Shown here piece after piece: positions 34,673-47,191 of a DNA stretch of 64,000 bases (position 1 is its first letter; every line of letters starts with the position of its first letter). Made by a program: the position numbers and the translations under genes. The DNA is from Labia minor (lineage: Eukaryota; Arthropoda; Insecta; Dermaptera; Spongiphoridae), in NCBI GenBank assembly GCA_963082975.1, contig OY720345.1, forward strand, positions 17,572,491 to 17,636,490, in the 5' to 3' direction. The notes beneath the pieces were generated by a model. The model worked only from the letters and a program-made list of their open reading frames with translations, had not been told where the DNA came from and ran no database searches.

Positions 34673-36001
34673 AAAAATGAAAAGAAATCCTTTTAAGTAA
34701 ATCGAGCAAATAGTCATTAAACATTAAATACCTACTGGGATGATCAATTAATATCTGTTAATATAAAACATGATATAATTTTAACTCTAACTATATTAAA
34801 TATTTTAGTTTTAAAATGTTTTAAATATACTATTATATTTAAAAAATTATTTTTAATTTTTAATAATTATTTTTTAATAATTTTTAAATTCAATTTTAAT
34901 TGGAAGAATCATAAATATAAGAGGTTTCGTTGGATGGGACAAGTGGGACTACTGAGTGAGAAAGATGAATATGGGTCATTGGGAGTGTACTTAGGGACAA
35001 TGGGTTACAGCGGTTAAGAACTGAAATGAAAAAGAGAAAAAAAATTACAAAATGAAATTTAAAAGCAATCCTGTCTTATATATACAGATTGTAATTATAG
35101 TTTTTAGATTACATTAAAAAAATAAATAAATAAATAAATAAAATCAGATTTTTCAGACTTGATGTATCTTAAATGAGTTGAAAAACAATTTTATTTTGAT
35201 GTTGCTCTTATATCATTCATGATGAAAAAAAAATAACTTTAACCATTTAAAAATAAACTATATATAAAATATATATTATTTTTTATTAAAATAAACATTC
35301 ATATCACTGAAAGTTAGCCTAATTAAAACATGTTTTAAATTTGTATAATTATTTCACCTTAGAATTAAGTTTCTCTCTCTTTGAATTTAAAAAAAAAACT
35401 CTCTTATTTGGCCCATTTTATATAATATTATGGGAAAAAAATAGAATAGAATGAGAATTTTGTTTTGACAAATAAATTACAGTAAAATGATTATGTTTAT
35501 TAATTACTATATTAAAAATAAAAATATAAATATAAAAAAATTTTTATAAAATAACCTTTTTTTTCATGGACTAAAAAGAATAAAATAATTTTTCTATAAG
35601 CTTGACAAATTTTCTGGATGAATTACTTCATGTTCAAAGAAAAACGTCGGGCGCATTTAGTTTTATTTATTTATATGAAACATCAAGTCAAATTTTTGTA
35701 TTAATAAAAATTTTAATAAACACATAAACTGACAATTTTTTTTTATTATGCAATAAAATTGATAGATTAATCTTTTATTATTTTTCACTGTAATATACTT
35801 ATATCAATGTATGTAACAAATTTTAAAATAATTATTCTTTTTTTAAATCTACATATTATCAATCAAATCCAAAACAGTTGATTAAACGTTATAATTATAC
35901 AAATTGTAGTTGTTTTAATTTCGTTTACATGAAATAAATTAAAATACTATGATAAACCGACGATAATAATGGGTTCCCTAATCTCTATGCATTCCCAATT
36001 A
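34673..36001. other. AT-rich stretch without recognised gene
   Basis: Low-complexity AT-rich DNA with no frame or repeat I can name. A motif AACCGACGATAATAATGGG near 35956 resembles a family A 5' end, alone. Confidence 0.4.
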
Positions 36002-36009
36002 TTTTAAAT

Positions 36010-36173
36010 CATAGGTTCCCAAACTTTTTTGTGTCGTAGCGTGGGCCCTCATAGACCCCCGTAAACCCCCATTTTCATTTTATGGACACCCAAATTTGTT
36101 ATTCGCTACCGTGTACCCCCTGGAGGTTAAAATTGACCCCAGGGGTCTTTATTGTACACTTTGGGAACCTATG
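36010..36173. mobile_element. hAT-type MITE (CATAGGTTCCCAAA ends)
   Basis: Inverted ends CATAGGTTCCCAAA and TTTGGGAACCTATG. Flanking 8-mers TTTTAAAT (36002-36009) and GTTTAAAT (36174-36181) match at seven of eight positions. 164 bp, noncoding. Confidence 0.75.
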
Positions 36174-36181
36174 GTTTAAAT

Positions 36182-37277
36182 GAAGAATCTACAATGTTAA
36201 AATAGAGACTCGAATCGGAGAAGAAAGATTAATAAAAAATACATTTGGAAACGATGGGTGGGTTTATAATCCGATAGGAAAATAATATAAATTTTGAATT
36301 AAGAAGAATTAATGAATAGAAATATAAATGAGGTTTGGATAGGGATAAAGCTAAATTTTTCATTGATCGTTACGTTTCATGTCACAATTGGAAAATTTAA
36401 TTTATTTATTTTGCAAGCAATATAAACGATTATTCGAATTAAGAAATCATATAATACAATATAATATTATTAATACTATTATAATTTTTGTAATCGAGAT
36501 ATTTCAAATATTAATGATCCAATAACTCATTTTTAAATAAACAGTTAAGTTACTAAAAAAAATAAAATTAATACAAACAATTATAATTCTTAATATTTGA
36601 TTAATGTTTTAAGCATATAAAAATTAATATATATATTTAAATTTTAATTTTAAATATTAATTCTAAAAGAACTGTATTTTTTAGAATAAATGACGAACAG
36701 TTTAAAGCTTGATAAGAATATCAATATTTCTATTTATTCAGTGACCTGGTTGGGTGGAAATAAAAACCACTTTAGTTGTATTGTGTGAAGTGAAATAGAA
36801 TCATTCTTTTAGAGTATTATTATACATGTTAGAATTCTGAACCGGTCTGCTTAAACAGGCAATGGCTATTTAATACCGTTGTTGGGTATCACATTGACTA
36901 TAAAGATAAGAAATTAAAACCAATTCACACAAAATATGTACATTTAATATGTAAGATTTAAAATAATAATATTAATATTAATAATATATAATAATAATAT
37001 TTTATAGATTAATTCAATCAGGTTTGAATTTGGGAACAAGAGTCATTTCAAAGTTGGATTATTTGTTTTACACATTCGCTAAAAATAATTTTTTTTTTGT
37101 GTTAAAATAAATAATAATAAATAATAATAATAATAATAATAACTGATATTTTTGTTTGATCGTTTGTTTTGTTTTATTGATTGTACTAATTTTGGAAATT
37201 TAAAAAATTAGAAAAATTAGAGGTCAAAATATTTAATATTAATTCTTAAAAAATTAATAAACAAATAGACATTAATT
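36182..37277. other. AT-rich stretch with AAT microsatellite
   Basis: No gene recognised. An (ATA)n/(TAA)n microsatellite lies at about 37109-37142, just before the right arm of the giant inverted repeat. Confidence 0.4.
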
Positions 37278-39016
37278 TTTTGAAGTGAAAACTTCTTTAG
37301 CGGCGTTGAGCACTTTTGCGGGATGGGGAAAAAATATAGATTTCGCGTGAGATTCCAAAACGACCGACCGTCCGACCGACCGACCGACCGACCGATATAC
37401 GCATGCGCAATACGCCAGAATGTTAGACACTAAACTTCTGATACATTCTTTACAAAATTTTACATATTTGCCATATTAAATATTATTATTTATATTTACA
37501 TTAATAATCAGTATTACTAAATTATGTATATATAAAATAAAATATTTTAATATATTATTATGTGTTAAATTATATTAAATTAATTTCTAATATATTTATA
37601 TAATTTAAAATTAATTTCAGAATATATATATATATATATTAAATTATATACTATATATAATATATTATATAATATATATTTTAATAAATTAATTTTTAAA
37701 TATGTGTGTGTGTGTGTGTGTATGTGTGTGTGTGTGACCGTAAAAATAAAGATATATGTTTGATAATTTTTCACATGATTAATAATTGTATAAAACTGCT
37801 ATATATAGAATTTCAGCTTGATAGAATCGCTGAAAGTACCAGAATTAATTTTTTAACACTGGAAATCTCACGCGCCAACACGTGACGTGGTGCCATCAAA
37901 AAAGAGCCAAACACTCCACTATCCACTCGACTATCTCGCAAATTTGAATTTGATTAAATAATATTTATTAATTTAAATTAAATTAAATGAATTAAATTAT
38001 AATTTAATAAATATTATTTATAACATCAAAAACATCAAAATCTCAACATCGAAAATTGAATTGCTGAAAGTACCAGAATTAATTTTTTAACACTGGAAAT
38101 CTCACCCGCCAACACGTGACGTGGTGCCATCAAAAAAGAGCCAAACTTTCGCTGGTTTAATAAATATTATTTATTAATTTTAATTTATAATTGAATTAAT
38201 TTAATTTAATTTAAATTAATATATGTTATTTAATCCAATTCAAATTTGCGAGATATGCTGAATATGCTTTTAAATAAAAAAAAATTTCAAGAAAGTAATT
38301 GGAATTATTAATATTAAGAATCAATAAATAAATTTATTAAATATACATTTAAACATGTAAATTAATCTATTATATATATAAATTTAATAAATATTCAAAC
38401 AATAATTGAAACAATATAAATAAAACGATTCAATATTTTACTTACATTGTGATTTATATTTTTATTTTTATTACAACTATTATTATGGGTATGTTATTTT
38501 TGGCAGTTTAAAAAAAAATAAAAATATTAATAAAATTTATCAAAATAATAAGTTGAAAAGATTTCCAATTATTTTTATTTATTTATTGTAAATTTTTCAA
38601 TGTAACCATGGTAACCATAAATAGACTTTTACCAAAATATTACTATTTAAATTAATTTTGGATAAATTAATTTTGGATTTAACTACACTAAAACCTTCCC
38701 TGGGACGCCCATAACAATCCCTGAAAGTTTCATCGCAATCGGACGGGTAGTTTTTGAGTATTTGACAGACACACACACAGACAGACAGACAGGCAGACAG
38801 ACATATATATATATATTCATACACATGGTATTTTTAATATTTTTGTAATAATAATCAGTTTGCTGAAAAAAATAATTATGAATTTTATATATATATATAT
38901 ACGTATATAAATTTCATTTTTCTCTTGAAGCTGGTGCGCATTCCGTCTGCTTTCAAATTTCTTACGCACAAGTTTTCACTTCTGTCGGCCAGTCCCACGA
39001 CTGCCAATTCGACTTT
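37278..39016 (-). repeat. Right arm of large inverted repeat (about 1.74 kb)
   Basis: Reverse-oriented copy of 27728-29208. It is longer mainly because of an extra partial family B block (about 37910-38130). GAAGTGAAAACTT (37282-37294) and AAGTTTTCACTTC (38970-38982) mark the same 13-bp inverted ends as in the left arm. The (CGAC)n run near 37370 and the (TG)n run near 37705 differ in length from the left arm. Confidence 0.85.
37734..38255 (+). mobile_element. Family B element with internal partial duplication (B9)
   Basis: From GACCGTAAAAATAAAGATAT to TTTGCGAGATATG. The block AACACTGGAAATCTCAC plus the CACGTGACGTGGTGCC box occurs twice (near 37855 and 38088), separated by a piece of AT-rich 3' sequence and a short CAAAATCTCAACATCGAAAA fragment. 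Confidence 0.65.
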
Positions 39017-39089
39017 TTTTTTTAATTTAGAACTGATATATTTCAATTTTCCTTTAAAAGTATACAATCATTATTACAATTAATATATA

Positions 39090-39743
39090 CGAAGTCTGTT
39101 CAAAATAAAAGGTGAATTTTGAATTTTCTCGGACTGTGTACATTCGAGTATCGCAATTTTTTTTGTTATGTTGGTACACATATGTTTCTCATATGTTGAC
39201 AAAATCAGCCATTTTGGATTAGTAGTTTGTTTTTGACTATTGAAAGTTAGTCACTTTTTTGTGTGTTCTTCGATTTTTTACTTAAAAAAAATAAGAAATA
39301 ATACAAGAAAGTTATGCACTGTTTGCGTGAAGCAATACGACTTAAACGATCGGAATTGTGGGAAAACAAATCATGGATTTTGCATCGCGATAATCCACAC
39401 ATCATTGTTTGTTCGTGATTTTTTGGACAAAAACAACACCATAATCATGCCTCGACCACCGTATTCACCAGATTTAATTCCCTGCGACTTTTTCCTATTC
39501 CCAAAACTGAAAATGCCAATGAAAGAAAAGCATTTTCCTTCAATTAATGAGATAAAGTCGGAATCGAAGAACGAGCTGATGACCATACCGAAAAGCGCAT
39601 TTCAGAAATACTTCAACGATTGAAACAAGGCTAAAAAAGTGCATTATATCTGAGGGGAATTACTTTAAAAAATGGATATTGGTGAATAAATAAATACTTT
39701 TCAAAATAATTCAAATTTCACCTTTTCTTTTGAACAGACCTTG
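39090..39743 (+). mobile_element. Mariner relic with transposase C-terminal half
   Basis: Ends CGAAGTCTGTTCAAAATAAA and the complement of CAAGGTCTGTTCAAAAGAAA, each next to TA. An open frame (39240-39620) joins a short unrelated-looking start to mariner transposase sequence: NNTIIMPRPPYSPDLIPCDF (third catalytic Asp of DD34D) and then PKSAFQKYFND near the C-terminus. The first two catalytic Asp segments are missing or damaged, so it is inactive. Confidence 0.85.
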
Positions 39744-40213
39744 TATATATAATATGTATAATATATATATAATTTAATATATATTAAAAATATATTTTAT
39801 AAATTATATATACAAGTACCTATATAGAAAAGGAGTTAAATAATTAATATAAGATTTTAAAATAACTTGAACTTGAAAATGAATTAAAATAATTTTATTA
39901 ATTTGATATTGATCTTATGCATGAATTCGCCCACTTATTAAATTCTTATTCATGACATTTCCTTGTGAGTGATTGTTAATTCAATAGGAAATACAATCTC
40001 TGGCAATATTAAAGGACCCATTGACTATAAGACCTTGACATAGAACATAACAAAATGTAAAACATTAAAATTACACATTAATATTTCAATCGGTATTTTC
40101 TATTCTTAATACTTGATATTCAACACCTTTTTTATTATAGGGATACCCAGGCGCAATTCAATTTAAAAAAGAAGGTCTATTACTTCGGGAGCCTATTTAT
40201 TTATTAATTTTTA
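39744..40213. other. AT-rich spacer between transposon relics
   Basis: No gene or repeat recognised. The TA at 40212-40213 is the target flank of the next element. Confidence 0.4.
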
Positions 40214-40861
40214 CAGGGTCATCGAAAAAGGTGGACGTGATTTCGAAGGGTAATGAAATCCGTAATCGAAATGGCAGAATATTTATTTATACATCAAAAG
40301 ACACAGAAAATCTTAAACCGTTTTATGTACTCTAAAAAGTTTCGATGTGTGCTCCCCATATCACAAGACAGACATCAAGCCGATAATGAATCTCCCGCCA
40401 CGTGTTTTGAAGCATTGCAGGAGTTACAGTTGCAATAACTACTTAAATTCTTCTATAATTTGAGACGTTAGTGAAGAATATTCTATACAGTTGTTTTAGC
40501 TATACCTAGTTCCAACTTTCTTGATATCATCCTTAAACTGATTAAATAATAGCTTTGTCCGTAGATGGATTTTGTCTATAAGTACGCCTAAAATGACGCT
40601 GCACTAACAGAGGTGATTTAAACTCAACATACCACAAAATACACTGCTGTACGGTAGTCATGGCGTCTCTGAAGTGACTGATCCAGTCGAGCCGCACGGT
40701 AATGGCGGCGCTCGGTAAGAGGGCGACTGCGCATGCCACTGACTTCGAGTAAATGCTACTCAAAATATGTATAATACTACTCGTTAATTTCGTGTTGATG
40801 ACGTCTTTATTTATCGAATAGCTGTACAGCAAAATCCTGTCTACCTTTTTCGATGACCCTG
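40214..40861 (-). mobile_element. Internally deleted Tc1/mariner-like element with DUF4817-type transposase ends
   Basis: Perfect inner TIR CAGGGTCATCGAAAAAGGT at the left and its complement at the right, flanked by TA on both sides. On the minus strand a frame opening at 40661 reads MTTVQQCILWYVEFKSPLLV and continues with an arginine-rich helix. This is the N-terminal helix-turn-helix type annotated as DUF4817 in insect transposases. Near 40436-40345 a second frame reads TPAMLQNTWREIHYRLDVCL, matching the C-terminal DDE region of the same kind. The catalytic centre between them is deleted. Confidence 0.8.
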
Positions 40862-40863
40862 TA

Positions 40864-42045
40864 CAAGTAATGAAAGATTTCCACAAAAATGTTTGAAAAT
40901 CTCTTAGCTAAAAGAATTGACCGAGATGCAAAGAATATAAATAATACATTAAAATGAATCTCTATCATTTATAATTTTAATAATTAAAAGATAAAAAAAT
41001 GTAATTTACCTTAGTTTTATCAGAGGTGCAAAAAAAAATCATTAAATGGGGTGACTATTAAAGAAGGAAGGAATTAAATTAGTCATACTAAATATTGTTC
41101 ATTAAAAAGAATGTTAATGAAATATAAATAAGTAAGGTAGAATGTGAATCATTATTTTTTTCAGTTAAAGTTAAATGAATTATGAATCATCTAATATGTA
41201 AAAAATTCACTCTTGTCTGTTTGTTTCAAATATTTAAATAGAATATTTAGAGGAAACATGGAATTTCAACAATGAATAGAGTTTAAATTATCCAGAAGAC
41301 TTGTCTCGAATAATGAAAACCATATTAATTCAACATAATGGTGTTGTTTTTTTTAAAAAAATCAAGTACAAATTCATGCAGCCTTCGAAGTTTTCACGCT
41401 AAAATTAAAGATTTTGTCACTTTGCCTTCATCTCCCCTCTTTCCTTTATACCAACCTTGTCATATAAATAATATAATTTTTATAATATCAAACTTTTGAA
41501 AATTGTAACTTGAATTAAATTATAATTTGATAGTGTTTAATTAACATCATACTAATATAATATACCTACATTGATTGAGAAAGAATTGGATACGAAAGTT
41601 TAATTGTTTTAAATTATTCTTTAGATCATGAAGATGGCTTTATTTAATCTATCTAATCTATATGAATAATATTGAACATATACTTACAAAATATATATAG
41701 GTATTACTTATAAAGGAAAGCTATATTTGTATAATTCACTAATTATACAGAAAATCGATGTGAACGATATATCTTTAAGAATATAATCTTTTTCGTTTAT
41801 TTATTTTCTTAACTTAAAGTAATTAACTAATCAACAGGTGTGTTTTAAAATTTAAATAATAATGTAATTTCAGGTTGATGGGAAAACATAATTACCAATA
41901 TAACCTCCTTAGAGTAAATATCGATCAGAGCTAGAATTATTTATAATAAATGTTTTTATATTTCTTCTTCTTATTATTATTATATTTCTTAAAGCGTAAA
42001 TTTGTCTTTTTTAACCAATATATTTAATAATTGTGATAAAAATCA
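40864..42045. other. AT-rich stretch without recognised gene
   Basis: Both strands lack coding signatures. A short GAAGTTTTCACGC motif near 41389 recalls the 13-bp ends of the inverted-repeat arms but stands alone. Confidence 0.4.
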
Positions 42046-42325
42046 ATTGTATTGCGATGGGCAGGGCACGTGGTTAGAATGGGAGAGGAAAGAATGGCAA
42101 AAAATATATTGGTGGGGAGACCGATTGGGAAATGTCCGCTTGGAAGACCAAGGACGCGGTGGGTGGACAATGTAGGAAGGGACGTGAGAGAGATGGAGAG
42201 GAATAGGAGTTGGATGGGTATAGCTCAGGGATAGGGATACTTGGATATTTGGAGAAATGTGGTTGTTGTGCCAAAGAACTTTCGAGTTACGAAAAGCTAC
42301 AGAGATAAATAAATAATAATAACCA
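42046..42325 (+). mobile_element. LINE (RTE-like) C-terminal fragment and tail
   Basis: The frame at 42052-42231 reads MRWAGHVVRMGEERMAKNIL, then LGRPRTRWVDNVGRDV. This is the conserved C-terminal tail of a common invertebrate non-LTR retrotransposon polyprotein. Downstream are AACTTTCGAGTTACGAAAAG and an (ATAA)n-like tail ending about 42325. It is 5'-truncated, as typical for LINEs. Confidence 0.8.
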
Positions 42326-43147
42326 ATTAAAAATCAATTAATTCTTAAGAAAACAAATTTAAGTACTAACTCTAAATAATTTAATTACAAAAATCTAAAA
42401 AAAAGTAACAATAATAATAAAATTTATTAAAATAAAATGATAGAAAAGTTTTTGAAAATTGATTATTTTTTAATTTTTTTTTTAATTTATTAGTATAAAC
42501 AATATATTATATAAGTGTAATTTAATTAATTTAAAATTGTAATTAATTACATTTTTTTGAATTTATAATTCTAAATAATAAATTTTGTGTGTTATGTTAT
42601 TTACATACATAATTGGATGAGAAATGTTTATATTTCTATGAAGATATAGGGATAGCCAATGATATCTGCTAGTTTATTTATTAATTAATAGATTAGATAG
42701 ATATAATTTCAATTTTAAAATTTATAGAGAGATTTCAAGATTATCTACATCTACAATAAATACAATTCAACTATCATAAAATGTTTGAGTATATATTTAG
42801 TTTAGAGATATAGAAAATTACAAAAAATATTAGACATATATATATACCCGGAAATTAGTCATATGTAGGTAAATAATTAAAAAAATTCTAAAGTAGTAAG
42901 TTCATTTTTATTGTATTCTTCCATGAAAGGGAAATCAGTCAACGAGAAATTTAATTGTTTTCGTTGCCTTTATTTTATTAATAAATATAAATAAATAAAT
43001 ATATTTATTTTTTTTTATATAAATTCATTATTATTATATCACCTTTTTTCTAATTAAATTATTTCCTAAACTTAAAATGTTACTTTTAATAAATAGATGG
43101 CATAATTTGAAATGTATCAAATAGAGAATAATGGAATTATACATTTA
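42326..43147. other. AT-rich stretch without recognised gene
   Basis: No gene, RNA or repeat boundary recognised. Confidence 0.4.
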
Positions 43148-43661
43148 TCAATATACATATATAATTTCCGTCGTATGTATGTGATATCTGTAATATTATG
43201 TAGTTAGTTACAAATTATTAATTTGTAACTAACTTCATTTTTTAAAAATTTTGTTTTGTTAAATTAAGCAAATCCAAAAAATCAAAAAATTATTACTAAA
43301 TTTTATTAAAGTTAATAATTTTATATTAAAACATTGTGTTGTTTTGTAAATATTTGAAATGTTGTTTTAAAATTACCCTATAGGTAGGGTGACCATATTT
43401 CGAAAACACCAAACCAGGACAAACGGTTTAACTTTTTTTTTTTAGAACCAAATTGAAAAAATTTTGAAAAAAAAGAACGAAATGTTTAAGAGCCTAGTAC
43501 CGAAAACGTACGAAATGTCCTATATATTAAAAAAAAACCGGGACAATAGGCTGTCCTGAAGACATTTTTCGGAGAGAGCACCTAAAAACGGGACATTTGG
43601 TCACCCTACCTATAGGAAGAGTTTTATGCCGCCAACAGCATATAATACCGGGAACTGTTAG
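43148..43661 (+). mobile_element. Helitron-like element, family C (copy C2), split by a MITE
   Basis: Starts TCAATATACATATATAATTT after A and ends GGGAACTGTTAG before T, a mutated CTAG end. The body matches C1 at 33557-33854, including the TAGTTACAAATT inverted pair and GTTGTTTTGTAA. It is interrupted by an inverted-repeat element at 43377-43616. Confidence 0.6.
43377..43616. mobile_element. MITE with GGGTGACCA ends inside C2
   Basis: Perfect 19-bp inverted ends CCTATAGGTAGGGTGACCA and TGGTCACCCTACCTATAGG. The outer CCTATAGG is nearly palindromic, so part of it may be target duplication. Copy C1 shows the uninterrupted site near 33808. The interior includes TTCGAAAACACCAAACC and GGGACA motifs. 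Confidence 0.7.
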
Positions 43662-44028
43662 TTTTTAAATAATTTTGTATTATCCGATCTTAAAATTGTA
43701 AGTATTTAGTCATTTCGTGTTCGAAATTGAATCATCAAATGTTTTCTCCAATTTGTTTTTACACATGAAACAATGCGTGATCGTTATATAATTAATGTCA
43801 TATATTTTGAAATTAGATCTTTTCTACGGATATATATGGTTTCGTTTGGTCCTTTTGGAAAAAAGTTGAATGAACGGACATTGCGAGAACGCCTACAAAC
43901 AAAGAAATCGTACAGGTCAAAGCCCAAGACTGGTTTCTGAAAATGGCAAAGCTTCTTTAAAGGAAACCTCATCACCGGATGCTTAATTTAAATCATTCAT
44001 AAAGATAAATATTAAAGTCATAAAGAAG

Positions 44029-44330
44029 AAAACAATTGTGAAAATGGTTAATTATATCGATATTTAAGGTGACCATATTTCGAAAACACCAAACCGGGAG
44101 AAACGTTTGACTTTTTTTTTAGAAGCAAATTGAAAAGATTTTGATAAAAATGTCCTAAATATTTAAAAAACGGGACAATATGCTATCCCGAAGACTTTTT
44201 CGGGACCCCGGGACAGAGCACCTAAAAACGGGAGAATCCCGGAAAAACGGGGCGAAAACAATTGTGAAAATGGTTAATTATATCGATATTTAGGGTGAGA
44301 CCATATTTCGAAAACACCAAACCGATATTC
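44029..44330 (+). repeat. Tandem duplication with MITE fragments
   Basis: GAAAACAATTGTGAAAATGG and the following TATCGATATTTA block occur at about 44028 and 44254, a 226-bp offset. Each is followed by a truncated copy of the GGTGACCATATTTCGAAAAC end of the 43377 MITE family. The second copy is cut off after about 35 bp of MITE sequence. Confidence 0.6.
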
Positions 44331-44907
44331 CTACTTCATTAACTTATTTTCGAAAATTTAATTAATAAATAAGTAAATATATAAATAAATAAATTTCTAA
44401 TAAATACACATATAAAATATATATTATAAAATATGTTTTGAATTGCATAATGTAAATAGCACGTCCCGTTCTAGAAAATATAAATAAATAATAGGAGTGA
44501 AGGCATTGAAGTGATTAAAAGAGACCATTCATTCAATACTCTACTAGACTAGAATAAATAAATAAATAAATAAATAAACACAAAGGTAATAATGTACAGT
44601 GTAACCAGTGCCGTTATACTTAAAAAAATATTCGAAATATATCTAATATATGTTGTTTACCTTAAGTCCCTTCTATCACTTCCTCTTAAAATAAAAATGT
44701 TTTATTCTCAATTAGGTACTTATCCAAATAATTTTGGTATATTGTCCTAGTATTAAACAATTTAAAATTTTCTGAAACTAAATATTTTTCTTAATTATTA
44801 AATAAATATTTTTAAAATTAGAAAATTAAGATACATTTTAGAATGTTATATTTTCCATCAATTCAAATTTAAAATAAAAAGATTTTACTTAAATATACTT
44901 ATAAATG

Positions 44908-44947
<40 letters not shown>

Positions 44948-45370
44948 TAAATTTAATATACAAAATCAAACATAATAATTTTCTAATTTTCACTTCTAAA
45001 ATCGTTTAAAATAAAAAATAAAAAGAAAATATACATTATTTAAATACTAATAAATATAGATATATTAATATTAATATGTTCATATCATATACTTAATAAA
45101 ATTATATTTTATTATTATTGTCGTTCTACATAATTTAAATAGAAAGTGCTTTACTTTGACCATATAAAAAACAATCCTTATAAAATTATATTATGAATAA
45201 TTTAATATAGACAAACATAAAAATCAATTTTGATTAAAAAAGTATAATTATAATTAATGAAATTTTCAATATTTTATATTATTATATTTTTAATCATAAA
45301 TATATAAAAAAAATTTTAAGTAAATAAAATTAATTAAACATGTAGAATGATTAGATGAAAATGTATATTT
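44331..45370. other. AT-rich stretch with ATA microsatellite
   Basis: An (ATA)n/(TAA)n tract at about 44910-44947 is the only notable feature. No frame or repeat end was recognised. Confidence 0.4.
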
Positions 45371-45840
45371 ACCGACCGACGATAGAAAGGGAGGTATTGT
45401 TTTCACACCAAATTTCACATGTGGAGATTTTTACATATCTCCACGAATCATGCAATTTTTAACAGAAAAAAGTATTTTTAGTATGATGTCTGTCCATCTG
45501 TCCATTGTGTGTGCGTATAGACATGTATAGCTTGAACAGCTCAACGGATTTTGATAAAATTGAAAATATTTACTTAATGCATCAGTAGCATGAACACATC
45601 AACATTTGGTGTATATCCGGAAACCGGAAGTGGGAGTTCAGTAAAGTATTAATTTTATATTCATTGTCGGAAATTTTTCACTTAAATTATAGAAGTAAAA
45701 CTAAACATAAAAACCGAGATAATATAATTTAGTCATTTTAATGCTAGTTTTAAAAATATTTTTTTTATACTTCATATATATATAATGTTTGGGAATTAAT
45801 TTATTTAAAATCATCGGTCGGTTAACTGCCTGGCCACATC
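45371..45840 (+). mobile_element. Family A element (A3)
   Basis: Starts ACCGACCGACGATAGAAAGG and contains GGAGATTTTTACATATCTCC (itself an inverted repeat), the GTCCATCTGTCC block and GGAAACCGGAAGTGG. It ends ATCATCGGTCGGTTAACTGC followed by CTGGCCAC. Confidence 0.8.
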
Positions 45841-46720
45841 TCATTTTCTTTACTATATTATTATGTTTTCACTGTCGTATTAGAAATTAAGATTCCAATT
45901 TTTGAATTTTTTATGCTCTTTGATATTTATTCTATATATTTATTATACTATTTTCATTAATTAAAATAAAATGGATAAAATAAAAATGATTTTTTAGCTT
46001 AAAAATCTCCCTTATCCGAAAAAATCAAATAAATTCTTAGGTGTTATTTTAAAAGATGTATTTCACATATAATATTTCTTTGATTAATAAATAAAGATAC
46101 TTAGATAAAAATAGATTTTTTTTTATTTCACACAACTAGAAAGTAATTTATTTAAATTATTTCTTAAAATTGAATTAAAATTGAATTTTTTAATAATATA
46201 TATAATATTTTTTAATTTTAAAGGAAGTTATTTATTTTATATATGATATTATAATATTTAATATAAGTACCAACTCAATAATGATACTTTTATGAATCCA
46301 ACCTAATTTGAAATACCTAATTTGACCTTGATCTTTATGTAAAAAATAAAACAATTTCTTTACTGTAAGTTTGAAAAAAAAAATACTTACGTCCTTGGTA
46401 ATGTTAATAAACTATACCTATTTCTGGTCTGTTTATTTTATTATGGTAGAATATAAAATTTAAATATAATTTATAAATATAATGGTTAATTTAAAAATAG
46501 TTAGAATATAATTTTTTAGGAATTGGAAAATTTCTACATAGAATTTAGAATAATATATATTAATGTTAAAACTTTACTATTTGTTAGTCTTAAACCTAAA
46601 ATCTCATTGACAGCAGTGATTAATTAATAGTTAATTTATTTTTGAATGTTCAATAAAAATTTTCTATTAAATGTTATTTTTTTTAATTCTTATTTAGCAG
46701 TATGATCTTATATTATCTAA

Positions 46721-46761
<41 letters not shown>

Positions 46762-47070
46762 TAACTGTCTTTAATTAATTAATTTCAATTGTTTTTGTTT
46801 TGTTTTGTTTTTTTGAAAATCGAATTAATTGATTTTTTATCCCTAGATCATTAATATTTATTATTTTTATTAATATAAAATTTGAAATTAATTTATTTTT
46901 GTCTTTTTAAGAATATTCTTCATAATTATATATAATTTGGTTAGTTTATTGTTGTATTAAAGATTTTTAAAGAAAAGTGTTAATGTTAAGAATGCCGGTT
47001 GAATGGGTTACCTGTGATTTAGATTTCCTTGTTACGAGGCGAATGATTCACTCTCAGAAGTGGACTTTCA
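45841..47070. other. AT-rich stretch with TTA microsatellite
   Basis: A (TTA)n tract at about 46722-46760 is present. Otherwise low complexity, with no gene recognised. Confidence 0.4.
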
Positions 47071-47191
47071 TATAAAAACTACAGATCAATAACAAATCCA
47101 AGAACAAGAACAACAACACTGACAGCAAGTCTTCCACAACTGGAAACAAACGCGAGTGAAGAATAAAGAAAGAAAGGACCAGTCAGGCGAG
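47071..47191 (+). promoter_or_regulatory. Candidate TATA promoter and leader exon
   Basis: TATAAAA at 47071-47077 is followed by an unusually balanced-composition stretch (about 47085-47380) rich in ACAACAACACTGACAGCAAG-like sequence. A good splice donor, GCGAG|GTGAGTGC, ends a potential leader exon at 47191. No coding exon on plus can be linked to it in this window. It could be the 5' exon of a long-intron gene, a noncoding RNA, or chance. Confidence 0.3.

Noticed and set aside
37350..37400. (CGAC)n / (GGTC)n run in the inverted-repeat arm as a CRISPR-like or satellite array
   Set aside because: It is a simple tetranucleotide microsatellite; no spacers, and the host is eukaryotic.
38885..39067. 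60-codon frame with VELAVVGLADRSENLCV, present in both arms
   Set aside because: Open in both arms and slightly protein-like, but short, without start or splice context, and I cannot match it to a family; kept as repeat sequence.
43784..43990. Possible terminal exon on plus reading SPRLVSENGKASLKETSS before a stop, or a 63-codon frame on minus
   Set aside because: One plausible acceptor (TACAG) is not enough; no upstream exon could be linked.
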